NCBI GenBank assembly: GCA_024654125.1
Contig: JANLIC010000065.1
Location: 1 to 38,011, forward strand
Length of the DNA: 38,011 nucleotides
From: Sulfuricaulis sp.
GTDB taxonomy: Bacteria > Pseudomonadota > Gammaproteobacteria > Acidiferrobacterales > Sulfurifustaceae
Direction of reading: 5' to 3'
Shown: positions 27,432 to 35,095 of the stretch, one piece after another
How positions within the stretch are numbered: position 1 is the stretch's first letter
Layout: the number at the start of each line of letters is the position of its first letter
Program-made: the position numbers and the translations under genes
The notes under the pieces: model-generated
Databases searched by the model: none
Told to the model about the DNA's origin: nothing
What the model saw: only the letters and a program-made list of their open reading frames with translations

Positions 27432-27450
27432 GCGCTGCGTAACGCAGTGC
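27432..27450. terminator. Hairpin between convergent genes
   Basis: GCGCTGCG and CGCAGTGC form an 8-bp stem (one G-T pair) with a three-base loop in the 38-bp gap between otsA and the DUF389 gene. It has no T-run on either side, so it may act only as a weak bidirectional terminator or as 3'-end protection. Confidence 0.4.
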
Positions 27451-27466
27451 TACCCGTATCATCCCC

Positions 27467-28468
27467 TCAAAGTTCGGCCAACACCGAGCGCCGCAGGTAT
27501 ATCAGCCCGACCAGGATCAGCAACGAAACCGCCCACATCACGAGATAGGTAATCAAGGACTGGCGGGCCTTCTTTTTTTCCCACCACGTGCGCGGATGGA
27601 TACCCTTAACCAGGAACACCAGCTTCGCCGCAAAATTCACGCACACGACATTGACGGCCAGCAGCAATCCCGCACCCGTCGCCATGGCGTATTCACCGCT
27701 CCCCAGCATGAGGCCAAACGTGGCCGCCGGCGGCAGCAAGGCCACCGCCACCATCACGCCGACCAGCACGCTCGATAATCCGGTCGTCAGCGACAGCGCG
27801 GCGGCGGCGCCGGAGGCGAGCGCCAGTGCCACGGAGTCCAGACCCACGTCGGTGCGCGCCAGCAATTCATGGCTCTTGATATTGATCGGCAACAAAAGGG
27901 CAATACCGATCGAGAGCACCAGCGTCATGCTTACGCCGGCCAGATTGGTTTTCAACGAACGCCACATCAGCGCCGTGTCGCCGAGCGCGGTCCCGAGCGC
28001 CAGTGCGATATTTGGCCCGAGCAGCGGCGCGATTACCATGGCGCCGATGACCACGGCGACGTTGTCCTCAATCAGACCGATCGCGGCCACGATGGTGGAA
28101 AGAAAAACCAGCACCAGAAAGGTGCTGTCGAGACGCGCGCCTTTTTCAGTGTCATCATAAAGTGCTTGACGTGAGATGGCCATCGCGCGCGCCGCGCGTC
28201 GCGAGGCCTCTTCCTCGCCGATCGAGGGCCGCGGCAACGCGGCTTCGACCGGGATCACCAGAATGCGGGCCTCCGGGTCGCTGGAAAGATACCCTTCCAG
28301 GGCATCGAGCACTTTCTGGGTCTGCTCGTCGGCCACCAGCAGGCGTACAACCTGACGACCGTCTGCGTCCTCCGCCCCCAGGCGATGATCCCGCACCTCC
28401 TGCTGATCGGCGATACCCAGCACGGTATCGAGATGCCCCTTGCTCGCCGTGACCTCGATGATCTTCAT
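27467..28468 (-). CDS. DUF389 family membrane protein
   Basis: A 333-residue integral membrane protein. The first 80 residues form a soluble domain (KIIEVTASKGHLDTVLGIA, then VRLLVADEQTQKVLDALE) that resembles small regulatory ACT-like domains. The rest has about six transmembrane segments, including TFLVLVFLSTIVAAIGLI, NVAVVIGAMVIAPLLGPNIA (a hallmark of the family), VSMTLVLSIGIALLLPI, LSSVLVGVMVAVALLPPAA and YLVMWAVSLLILVGLIYL. The role of the family is unknown. The ATG at 28468 has AGGGAGG five bases upstream, which rules out the longer frame. It is divergent from pyrD. Confidence 0.83.
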   Translation of the reverse strand: MKIIEVTASKGHLDTVLGIADQQEVRDHRLGAEDADGRQVVRLLVADEQTQKVLDALEGYLSSDPEARILVIPVEAALPRPSIGEEEASRRAARAMAISRQALYDDTEKGARLDSTFLVLVFLSTIVAAIGLIEDNVAVVIGAMVIAPLLGPNIALALGTALGDTALMWRSLKTNLAGVSMTLVLSIGIALLLPINIKSHELLARTDVGLDSVALALASGAAAALSLTTGLSSVLVGVMVAVALLPPAATFGLMLGSGEYAMATGAGLLLAVNVVCVNFAAKLVFLVKGIHPRTWWEKKKARQSLITYLVMWAVSLLILVGLIYLRRSVLAEL

Positions 28469-28551
28469 TGATGCCTCCCTCTCCGCTGCTTCCGGCAAAC
28501 CGCATTTCACATTCTGCTGATTCCCCCACTGGCTACTGATTGTAGAGATGA

Positions 28552-29688
28552 ATGGGTTATGATGCATTCACCGACATGGCCACCTGCGCCTCGTACAGAT
28601 TGTTACGCCCGCTGCTCTTCCGGCTGCCCGCCGAAACCAGCCACCAACTGACATTCTCACTGCTGCACCTGTTGCACCGCCTGCCCGGTGCGGGCGCGCT
28701 CGCGCATGCAATCAGCACGCGTCATGCGGCCGTTTTGCCGGTCAGCCTGATGGGCCTGAATTTTCCAAATCCAGTGGGTCTGGCGGCCGGTCTTGATAAA
28801 AACGCCGAACATGTCCGCCTGCTCTCGTATCTCGGATTCGGATTTCTCGAGCTCGGCACTGTCACTCCCGAGCCACAACCCGGAAACCAGAAACCGCGGT
28901 TGTTCCGCCTGACGCAGCGGGCGGCGTTGATCAATCGAATGGGATTCAACAACGTCGGGGTCGACCGGTTCATCCTGAATATCGTGCGCGACGGCAGGTC
29001 CTGCCCTGTGGGGATCAATATCGGCAAGAACCGGGATACACCGCCGGAGCGCGCCGTCGAAGATTACCTCGCGGCCCTGCGCGCGGTCTATGCGCATGCC
29101 GATTACATCGCCGTCAATATTTCGTCCCCGAACACCGCCGGGCTGCGCGATCTGCAGAACGAGGAGATTCTCGATGATTTGCTGCGCCAGTTGAAAACGG
29201 AGCAGACGGCACTCGCTGAAACGAATAGGCGGTACGTACCCATTGCCCTGAAGATCGCTCCCGACCTGGGCGATACCCCGTTGGCCACCATTGCCCAACT
29301 GATGCTGGAACACAAGTTCGACGCCGTCATCGCCACCAACACGACTATCACCCGTCCCGGCCTTGAACAAGATCCGGTGGCGCACCAAAGCGGTGGCCTG
29401 AGCGGCCCACCGCTCAAGACACTGTCCACGGAAATCATCCGCAAGTTGTATGGCCACCTCCAGGGAAACGTCCCGATCATCGGCGTGGGCGGGATTGAGA
29501 ATGGGGAAGACGCCTGGGAGAAACTTGTGGCAGGCGCCGATCTGGTCCAAATCTACACCGCACTCATCTACGAAGGGCCGTGCGTGGTCCGCGCCATCGT
29601 GCGTGCACTGGCGGATCGTGTACGGGCATCCGGAAAAGCCACGCTGGCGGAGGCGGTGGCACAAGCCCGGACAACGCGTAACTCATGA
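28552..29688 (+). CDS. pyrD: Dihydroorotate dehydrogenase, quinone-dependent (class 2)
   Basis: Fourth step of UMP synthesis: oxidises dihydroorotate to orotate and passes electrons to membrane quinones. Class 2 is shown by the N-terminal amphipathic helices (LLFRLPAETSHQLTFSLLHL) that form the quinone tunnel and by the serine in the NISSPNTAGLRDLQ loop that acts as catalytic base. FMN-binding blocks (NFPNPVGLAAGLDKN, GFLELGTVTPEPQPGN, INRMGFNN, IGVGGIENGEDAWEKL) are all intact. It is 378 codons from 28552; an ATG at 28576 is an alternative start and would give 370 residues. It stands alone, divergent from the DUF389 gene. Confidence 0.95.
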   Translation: MGYDAFTDMATCASYRLLRPLLFRLPAETSHQLTFSLLHLLHRLPGAGALAHAISTRHAAVLPVSLMGLNFPNPVGLAAGLDKNAEHVRLLSYLGFGFLELGTVTPEPQPGNQKPRLFRLTQRAALINRMGFNNVGVDRFILNIVRDGRSCPVGINIGKNRDTPPERAVEDYLAALRAVYAHADYIAVNISSPNTAGLRDLQNEEILDDLLRQLKTEQTALAETNRRYVPIALKIAPDLGDTPLATIAQLMLEHKFDAVIATNTTITRPGLEQDPVAHQSGGLSGPPLKTLSTEIIRKLYGHLQGNVPIIGVGGIENGEDAWEKLVAGADLVQIYTALIYEGPCVVRAIVRALADRVRASGKATLAEAVAQARTTRNS

Positions 29689-29829
29689 TCGCTCCAGTCC
29701 GCCGTAAGGCGATGACGTTTCGGCTGGGTCGTCGCCGGCCGGGCAGTAATTTCACGTCGGTTTTCAGGGACATGCTCGGGGCAATCACCCTGATCTCCTC
29801 GCCACCGTAACGCCTAGGGTCAACGTCGA

Positions 29830-30426
29830 TTAGCGGAATTGTTTCACCCACCAGATCGATCGGTTGTTCGCCGGCATGGCGCGGTCACCGGCAAGAACAA
29901 GCCCGTTCTGTTCCGCCAACCGATTTACATCCTCGAACAAGCGCACGCCGGATACCGGATCGCGGGCTTTCAGCCAGCGGTCGAATTCCTCGTTGCTCTC
30001 CTCCAGCGTTCGCTCGACATAGCGATAGGGTCCGTAGACATACAGGATTCCTCCGGGCACGAGCAGCCGGCCGGCGCCGGCGAACAGTCTTTCCACGCCT
30101 GTCCATGAGACGATGTGTATGGTATTGACACTGACCAGTGCGTCGGCCTGTTGCACCGGCCAAGCATCGGTGAATAGGTCGAGCACTTGCGGGTTACGCA
30201 AGTTGGGCAACCCGGCTTCCATGCGCCAGGCGGCGATGCTCGGGAGATTTTCCGCGGTGTCGGTCGGCTGCCATGTCATATGCGGCAGACCGCGGGCAAA
30301 ATGCACCGCGTGCTGACCGCTGCCACTGCCGATTTCCAGCACCAGTCCGGGGGCAGTGAAAATTTCGCGCAGCACGGCGAGAATCGGTTCCTTGTTGCGC
30401 TCGCAGGAAGGCGAATGTTGTTTCAT
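29830..30426 (-). CDS. DUF938 family SAM-dependent methyltransferase
   Basis: A 198-residue protein with a compact class I methyltransferase fold. SAM motif I is VLEIGSGSGQHAVHFA near residue 29, with an acidic residue after the second strand in WQPTDTAENL. The DUF938 hallmarks are SVNTIHIVSWTGVERLFAGAG, GGILYVYGPY, and the closing NNRSIWWVKQF. Members are widespread in proteobacteria but have no known substrate. The gene is divergent from the tautomerase gene and converges on pyrD across a 141-bp gap without recognisable features. Confidence 0.86.
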   Translation of the reverse strand: MKQHSPSCERNKEPILAVLREIFTAPGLVLEIGSGSGQHAVHFARGLPHMTWQPTDTAENLPSIAAWRMEAGLPNLRNPQVLDLFTDAWPVQQADALVSVNTIHIVSWTGVERLFAGAGRLLVPGGILYVYGPYRYVERTLEESNEEFDRWLKARDPVSGVRLFEDVNRLAEQNGLVLAGDRAMPANNRSIWWVKQFR

Positions 30427-30479
30427 ATTCCGCTTTATAGTGGATTATTATGTTTGCCACGACAACCCCGGAGGATGCC

Positions 30480-30824
30480 ATGCCTTATCTGAAAATTCAG
30501 ACCAACCGCGAAATCGCGGATGACGTCAAACAGGAGATTCTCAAAAAGGCCTCGGTGCTGGTATCCAAGAATCTCGGTAAACCGGAAAAATACGTCATGG
30601 TGCGCATTGATCCTGTCCAGACGATGAGGTTCGCAGGTAGCAATGCACCCTGCGCTTACCTCGAATTGAAATCCATCGGCCTGCCGGAGAGCAAGACCGA
30701 AATGCTATCCAAGGTGTTATGCCAACTGATATGGGATGAGCTCAAAATCCCGACAGAGCGGGTTTATATCGAATTTGCGGATGCCAAAGAATCGATGTGG
30801 GGCTGGAACAGCGGGACATTTTAG
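30480..30824 (+). CDS. MIF/phenylpyruvate tautomerase-like protein
   Basis: A 114-residue protein of the tautomerase superfamily, in the MIF/D-dopachrome tautomerase branch, which forms trimers. The catalytic N-terminal proline follows the initiator methionine (M-PYLKIQTN), and an active-site lysine is available near residue 32 (KKASVLVSKNLGKPE). The MVRIDPVQTMRFAGS, CAYLELKSIGL and closing YIEFADAKESMWGWNSGTF segments match MIF of animals and a few bacteria in length and order. The ATG at 30480 has GGAGG five bases upstream, so the extended frame before it is rejected. Its natural substrate in bacteria is unknown. Confidence 0.88.
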   Translation: MPYLKIQTNREIADDVKQEILKKASVLVSKNLGKPEKYVMVRIDPVQTMRFAGSNAPCAYLELKSIGLPESKTEMLSKVLCQLIWDELKIPTERVYIEFADAKESMWGWNSGTF

Positions 30825-30838
30825 GTAATCAGGGGCGA

Positions 30839-31963
30839 TCAGCTCTTGATGGCCCCGAGTAATACTTCGCAAACACGCTCAATATGAGCGAGCGGCATGC
30901 CGGGGTACATGGGAAGAGAAAGTGTCTCGGTACAAACTCGCTCGCACACCGGTAGGCTGTCGGGCTTGTAGTTGAGGTGCTGGTAGACTTCTTGCCGATG
31001 CAGGCCCTGCGGATAGCACTGCGAGGTACCGATCTGCGCCTCCGTCAGGGTCTGCCGCACGGCATCGCGCTTGGGCACGCGAATGGTATAGAGATTGAAG
31101 ACATGCGTGCCATTTTTGGGTAAGGACGGGGTTTTCACAGGAGAGTTAGCCAGGCGCTTCGTATATTCCACCGCCACTTTCTGCCGGCCGGCAATATCGT
31201 CCCGGATATGCCGCAGTTTGATCCGCAAGACCGCCGCCTGAACCTCGTCGAGACGGCTGTTGGTGCCGATCTCGGTATGCAGGAAGGGTTTCACCGCTCC
31301 GTGGTTGCGCAGCCGGCGAATATGTTCGTTGACCTCGTCCGAATGAGTCGTGACCATGCCCCCGTCGCCGTAACAGCCGAGCACCTTGGTCGGATAGAAA
31401 CTGAAACTGCCGGTATCGCCGATCGAGCCGACCATCTTGCCGTTATGCAGTGCGCCGAAAGATTGGGCACAGTCTTCGATCACGGCCAGTTTGTGTATTC
31501 TGGCAATTTCCATGATCTCGCCCATCTCGGACGGATAACCGAAGATATGCACCGGCACAATGGCCCTGGTTCTGGCGGTAATTTTCGCACGTACACGGGC
31601 CGGATCCAGGCAAAAGCTTTCCGGAAGAATATCCACAAACACCGGCGTGGCACCGACCATGTCGATGGTTTCGGCCGAGGCAAAGAAGGTGAATGGCGTG
31701 GTGATGACCTCGTCGCCCTGGCCAATACCCAGCACGCGCAACGAAAGGTAAAGCGAATCCGTGCCATTGGCCACGGCGATGGCATGCTTCACCCCGACGT
31801 AATCGGCGAATTCCTTTTCGAAGGCCTGGGTGTGCGGGCCAAGAATGAAACTGCCGCGCGCGCCGGTCTCGCGGATGGCCGCGATCCATTCGGATTCGAG
31901 GCTTTTATACTGCGTGGAAAGATCAAGAAACGGAACGGGCTGGTTCTTGGTCACGGCGTGCAT
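30839..31963 (-). CDS. gnnB: DegT/DnrJ/EryC1 sugar aminotransferase, GnnB-like
   Basis: PLP-dependent transaminase of 374 residues that aminates a 3-keto UDP-sugar. The PLP-binding lysine is in SFYPTKVLGCYGDGGMV near residue 190; the cofactor-binding aspartate is in VIEDCAQSFGA; the substrate-entry segments VPFLDLSTQYKSL, GSFILGPHTQAFE and ANGTDSLYLSL are intact. It overlaps the preceding oxidoreductase gene by 13 bases. The same two-enzyme pair (GnnA then GnnB) in Acidithiobacillus ferrooxidans makes UDP-GlcNAc3N, so that LpxA attaches amide-linked acyl chains in lipid A. WbpE/WlbC-type O-antigen enzymes are the main alternative; the absence of an uronic-acid dehydrogenase gene here speaks mildly against that. 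Confidence 0.75.
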   Translation of the reverse strand: MHAVTKNQPVPFLDLSTQYKSLESEWIAAIRETGARGSFILGPHTQAFEKEFADYVGVKHAIAVANGTDSLYLSLRVLGIGQGDEVITTPFTFFASAETIDMVGATPVFVDILPESFCLDPARVRAKITARTRAIVPVHIFGYPSEMGEIMEIARIHKLAVIEDCAQSFGALHNGKMVGSIGDTGSFSFYPTKVLGCYGDGGMVTTHSDEVNEHIRRLRNHGAVKPFLHTEIGTNSRLDEVQAAVLRIKLRHIRDDIAGRQKVAVEYTKRLANSPVKTPSLPKNGTHVFNLYTIRVPKRDAVRQTLTEAQIGTSQCYPQGLHRQEVYQHLNYKPDSLPVCERVCTETLSLPMYPGMPLAHIERVCEVLLGAIKS

Positions 31964-32931
31964 GCAGCAATTTTCTCCTTCACGAGCAGGGCCACGCGCA
32001 GCGCCTCAAGCCCGACCCGGCCGGTGACCAAAGGGGGCGTGCCGGTGCGCACGGAATTCACGAAATATTCGAGCTCCGCATCCAGCGGCGGACGCGGCGT
32101 GATGTCGAGACGCTCGGTGACGATGCGCGGCCACTTGCCGCCGTCCGGATCCGGGTCGGACCGCACCATTTCGAGCTTCTGATCGATGTAATCGAGACCA
32201 TAATAGTGCTCCGCGCCGAAGATGCGGATACGACGCAGTTTCTTGTTCGAGACGCGACTGGCGGTGACGTTGGCAACGGCGCCGTTTTCGAATTCTATGC
32301 GCGCATTGGCGATATCCACGTGATCGGTGAGCACCGGAATACCAGTGGCGGCGATATTCCGGATATTCGATCTCACCAGCGACAGTACAATGTCGATATC
32401 GTGAATCATGAGATCGGTGACGACGTCCACATCGGTGGCACGCTCAACGAACGGGCCGAGACGATGCACTTCGATGAAGCGCGGATTCTGCACGCGCTCG
32501 GCCAGCGTCATGATACCGGCATTGAAGCGCTCAAGATGGCCCACCTGAAAAATGACGCCGGCGCGCTCAGCCAGCTCCACCAGTGTGCGCGACTCCTCGT
32601 AGGTCGGCGCAATCGGCTTTTCCATCAGCATGTGTACGCCTTTTTCGAGAAATGGCCGTGCCACATCACAGTGATAAATGGTGGGAACCACAATGCTCAC
32701 GGCATCCACGCTCCCCAGCAGGTCGCGCGCATCAGTATACGCGCGGCAGCCATGCTGCTCGGCCACTTCTTTGGCAACGCGCTCATTGGAATCGGCGACG
32801 CCAACAAGCTCAACGTCCGGCATGGCAGCATAGATGCGCGCATGAAAACGGCCTAGATACCCAACACCAGCGACACCGACGCGCAGCTTTCCGCCGTTTC
32901 CTGTCGAATGTGTGCGAGAGGCCGTGGTCAT
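31951..32931 (-). CDS. gnnA: Gfo/Idh/MocA-family UDP-sugar 3-dehydrogenase, GnnA-like
   Basis: A 326-residue NAD(P)-dependent oxidoreductase. The Rossmann motif is GVAGVGYLGRFHA near residue 18, and the family motif with catalytic lysine is MLMEKPIAP near residue 98. The C-terminal domain carries the conserved GHLERFNAGI, TDLMIHDIDIVLSL and ARIEFENGAVANVTASR blocks. The tight overlap with the aminotransferase gene says the 3-keto product goes directly to transamination. This two-gene arrangement fits GnnA-GnnB (UDP-GlcNAc to UDP-GlcNAc3N for lipid A). WlbA-type enzymes, which use UDP-GlcNAcA, belong to the same family and cannot be fully excluded. Confidence 0.75.
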   Translation of the reverse strand: MTTASRTHSTGNGGKLRVGVAGVGYLGRFHARIYAAMPDVELVGVADSNERVAKEVAEQHGCRAYTDARDLLGSVDAVSIVVPTIYHCDVARPFLEKGVHMLMEKPIAPTYEESRTLVELAERAGVIFQVGHLERFNAGIMTLAERVQNPRFIEVHRLGPFVERATDVDVVTDLMIHDIDIVLSLVRSNIRNIAATGIPVLTDHVDIANARIEFENGAVANVTASRVSNKKLRRIRIFGAEHYYGLDYIDQKLEMVRSDPDPDGGKWPRIVTERLDITPRPPLDAELEYFVNSVRTGTPPLVTGRVGLEALRVALLVKEKIAACTP

Positions 32932-33276
32932 GAAATGCTTGGGTGGCTCGATCCTTCAGCCAGATTGGAATAGAAATATATCGATTACCCGTTTGCGGTG
33001 CGAATTATACCGGATTTACTCCGGCATGCCATGAAGCAGGGCGCTCACCTCCCGAGGCGCCACGCCCCGGAATCGGCAATAACCCGAAACAGCGTAACTT
33101 CAATCTTGGCGGCCCAGGCTTTAGCCGTGAGCTTGTTTAGGTCTTTTTCCTTCGGCACAGCGGGATAGAGTGGGTTGACCGTCTGGCATCGCTCGGCGCA
33201 GGATGTTGTACTCAGGCGTTATACACCCTAAAGTCAATTTCCGCCCTGTGCAACTTCCGAAACCAATACGGCGCGC
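32932..33276. other. Intergenic region between gnnA and SDR gene
   Basis: This 345-bp region has no supported gene. It contains a small inverted repeat (CCGGA, five bases, TCCGG) near 33013 and a TATACA-type box near 33220 that could be part of the SDR promoter. A minus-strand open stretch of about 55 codons ending at about 33049 reads like protein (KEKDLNKLTAKAWAAK) but has no start codon; it may be a gene remnant. Confidence 0.35.
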
Positions 33277-34119
33277 ATGAAATCCAAATGCATATTGATC
33301 ACCGGCTGCTCGTCCGGCATCGGCCGTTGTCTCGCGCACGGCCTGAAAAAGCGCGGCTACCGGGTGTTCGCCACGGCACGACGTGAAAAGGATGTCACGG
33401 CACTGTCAGAAGCCGGTCTTGAGAGCTTTCAGCTGGACCTGGACTCGCCCGAATCCGTGCATAACGCCGTCAAGGCCGTGCTTGAACAGACACAGGGCCG
33501 TCTTTACGCCCTGATCAACAACGGCGCCTACGGGCAACCCGGGGCCGTCGAAGATCTGTCACGCGATGTGTTGCGGGCGCAATTCGAGACAAATCTTCTC
33601 GGCACCCAGGAGCTGACCAATCGGGTGATTCCGGCCATGCGCGCCCAAGGAGAAGGCCGCATCATCAACATGAGTTCGATGCTCGGCATTGTGTGCTTCG
33701 CCTACCGTGGTGCCTACAACGCCACCAAGTTCGCGCTCGAAGCCCTGTCCGACACCATGCGTCTCGAACTGCGGGATACCAATATTTTTATTTCAGTTAT
33801 TGAACCCGGCCCGATTGAAAGCCGTTTCCGCGCCAACGCCTACGTAGCCTTCAAGCACCACATTGACCGCGAGCACAGTGCACATCGTGAACATTACGCG
33901 CGTCTGGAAAATAGACTCGAAGGCTCGAAGCCCATGCCCTTTACGCTTCCACCCGAGGCGGTACTGAAAAAAGTGATCCGTGCCCTGGAATCGCGCCGGC
34001 CAAAAGCACGCTATGGCGTTACTTTTCCCACACATCTCTTTGCCGTGCTGCGGCGGATTCTGCCGGTGCGCATGCTTGACTGGGTACTTGCCGTGGTGAG
34101 TAATGGAGGACAAAGATAA
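33277..34119 (+). CDS. Short-chain dehydrogenase/reductase
   Basis: Classical SDR of 280 residues, NAD(P)-dependent. The cofactor motif is TGCSSGIG near residue 10, with ATARRE after the second strand (arginines suggest NADP). The NNGAYG motif is near residue 86, catalytic serine in INMSSMLG, and Tyr-x3-Lys in YNATK near 152, followed by PGPIESRF. The C-terminal basic tail (RRILPVRMLDWVLAVV) is hydrophobic and may contact the membrane. The substrate is unknown. Its TAA stop codon lies inside the outer box of the distal attC site (34114-34120), so the gene marks the chromosomal edge of the integron array and its last residues may come from an insertion junction. Confidence 0.88.
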   Translation: MKSKCILITGCSSGIGRCLAHGLKKRGYRVFATARREKDVTALSEAGLESFQLDLDSPESVHNAVKAVLEQTQGRLYALINNGAYGQPGAVEDLSRDVLRAQFETNLLGTQELTNRVIPAMRAQGEGRIINMSSMLGIVCFAYRGAYNATKFALEALSDTMRLELRDTNIFISVIEPGPIESRFRANAYVAFKHHIDREHSAHREHYARLENRLEGSKPMPFTLPPEAVLKKVIRALESRRPKARYGVTFPTHLFAVLRRILPVRMLDWVLAVVSNGGQR

Positions 34120-34185
34120 CGCAAAGTTCACCGGACGAGGGACCGCGCCAGCGGGACCGAGTTCCGGTGGAACGACGAGTTATGC
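34114..34185 (-). other. Integron attC site 1 (distal end of array)
   Basis: Read on the minus strand: outer box GCATAAC, 5-base spacer, arm GTTCCACCGGA, variable centre, arm TCCGGTGAAC, 5-base spacer, outer box GTTATCT. The two arms pair with one extra C on the first arm, the extrahelical base that gives attC its polarity. The total is 72 bp. The stop codon of the HTH antitoxin lies in the first box and that of the SDR in the other. The polarity is that of the minus-strand cassette genes. Confidence 0.82.
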
Positions 34186-34440
34186 CGCCGCTTTGTCGGG
34201 CAGTTGCCAGCCGGGGAAAACCAACACCCCGGGATGGCACTTGAGTGCCCGGGCGAGAACCTTGGCCCGTTCGACGCCAAGACGGACTCGGTCATTCTCA
34301 ATCGCCGAAATAGTGGCTTGAGGAATCCCGGTAAGACGGGCCAACTGGCTTTGGCTCAACTCCTGAAGCTCACGAAGAATGCGCACGGACTCACCAACCG
34401 AAACCGTGACACGCTTTTTGGCAGGACGATACTCTTTCAT
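34180..34440 (-). CDS. HTH (XRE-type) antitoxin
   Basis: An 86-residue DNA-binding antitoxin. A helix-turn-helix of the Cro/CI type covers about residues 16-70 (VRILRELQELSQSQLARLTG, then IPQATISAIENDRVRLG). The N-terminal basic arm probably contacts DNA and the C-terminus ends in DKAAA. The ATG at 34440 directly follows the toxin stop codon (TAA-ATG) and has AGGAGG six bases upstream inside the toxin gene, so translation is coupled. Toxin-first order is like HigBA. It is expected to neutralise the toxin and repress the promoter at 34728-34757. The stop codon is inside attC 1, which makes the pair one cassette. Confidence 0.87.
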   Translation of the reverse strand: MKEYRPAKKRVTVSVGESVRILRELQELSQSQLARLTGIPQATISAIENDRVRLGVERAKVLARALKCHPGVLVFPGWQLPDKAAA

Positions 34441-34722
34441 TTATGGCCTCCTATAGTCATGCGCGGTTAACGATGCCACCTGGAAAAGAAACTTTTCGGC
34501 AACCACACGGTAGATGACGCGCCACTGAAGTCCGAGCCGGCAAGATCGGTAACCTCGCCACTCCCCTGACAGGGCCTCGTCACGAAATCCCCTGATCAGA
34601 CGGAGCCCGGGTGGGCCGGATATCGCCGCAATGTCCTTCCACTTTTCATAGCGCTTGAGAATATCCTTCGGGGCCGCCGAAACTTGTTTATCCACCCGGC
34701 GGTGCTCTTCGATGCGCCACAT
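34441..34722 (-). CDS. RelE/StbE-type toxin
   Basis: A 93-residue protein of the RelE/ParE toxin superfamily, probably a ribosome-dependent mRNA nuclease. The family pattern is visible: MWRIEEHRRVDKQVSAAPKD, then GLRLIRGFRDEALSGEWRGYRS (a strongly conserved block), then QWRVIYRV and a closing HDYRRP. It is the first gene of a two-gene cassette with the HTH antitoxin. There is no room for a leader between the -10 box and the ATG, so the mRNA may be leaderless. Lethality and target are inferred from the family. Confidence 0.86.
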   Translation of the reverse strand: MWRIEEHRRVDKQVSAAPKDILKRYEKWKDIAAISGPPGLRLIRGFRDEALSGEWRGYRSCRLGLQWRVIYRVVAEKFLFQVASLTAHDYRRP

Positions 34723-34757
34723 ATCATATTATGGCTATACTCAATATGGTATGTCAA
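34721..34757 (-). promoter_or_regulatory. Promoter and operator of toxin-antitoxin cassette 1
   Basis: On the minus strand TTGACA (34757-34752), 18 bp, and CATAAT (34733-34728) form a strong promoter only five bases before the toxin ATG. An inverted repeat with 9 of 10 matching bases (plus strand 34721-34730 and 34743-34752, ATATCATATT and AATATGGTAT) overlaps it and is a likely antitoxin operator. Confidence 0.65.
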
Positions 34758-34773
34758 TAAACTTCCCATTGCG

Positions 34774-34831
34774 GCACAACTTTTGAACTCAGCCGCTGAC
34801 GAAGCCGGTCGGCTGGAGTGAGCAGTTAGAG
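34774..34831 (-). other. Integron attC site 2
   Basis: Read on the minus strand: CTCTAAC, spacer TGCTC, arm ACTCCAGCCG, 14-base centre, arm CGGCTGAGT, spacer of six, GTTGTGC. The arms pair with one extra C on the first arm. The 58-bp site is at the short end for attC. The TAA of the RelE toxin lies in the first box. It separates the two toxin-antitoxin cassettes. Confidence 0.82.
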
Positions 34832-35095
34832 GGCGCCACGATATACATTTTTTCGGTGCCCCACCTTGACGATATAGATCACAAGCTTCTCATCTTCTAC
34901 CGCATATACGACTCGATAAACTCCCTGGCGAATACGGTACCGGTCGTGCCCGGTAAGCTTCTTGGAACTGTTTGGTCTTGGGTCTGTGGCTAAATCTTGA
35001 ATGCGGCGAATGATCTGTTGGCGGATTTTCTTTTGCGGGATGGCCTCGATCTCCTTTACCGCGGCAGGCTTGATGAAGACCTTATATTTTCCCAC
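34826..35095 (-). CDS. RelE/ParE-family toxin
   Basis: An 89-residue RelE-like toxin: KYKVFIKPAAVKEIEAIPQK at the N-terminus, the helix IRRIQDLATDPRPNSSKKLTG, the basic strand DRYRIRQGVYRVVYAVED, and a closing VGHRKNVYRG. The conserved R-x-R-x-G-x-Y-R-x-x-Y pattern and the C-terminal H-R-x-x-x-Y residue set are those of active RelE mRNA nucleases. It starts 14 bases inside the RHH antitoxin gene, so both are translated together. Antitoxin-first order is classical. The stop codon lies in attC 2. Confidence 0.9.
   Translation of the reverse strand: MGKYKVFIKPAAVKEIEAIPQKKIRQQIIRRIQDLATDPRPNSSKKLTGHDRYRIRQGVYRVVYAVEDEKLVIYIVKVGHRKNVYRGAL

Noticed and set aside
29564-29851. Minus-strand frame in the pyrD to DUF938 gap
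   Set aside because: It reads plausibly at the beginning (GGEEIRVIAP) but runs into antisense of pyrD, overlaps the DUF938 stop region and has no ribosome site. At best a remnant.
33121-33339. Minus-strand frame upstream of the SDR gene
   Set aside because: It overlaps the SDR start and has no similarity I recognise; a neighbouring frame looks more protein-like but lacks a start.
33277-34119. SDR gene as a further, inverted integron cassette
   Set aside because: There is no attC at its other end and the extra-base polarity of attC 1 fits the minus-strand genes. Its base composition is that of the chromosome.
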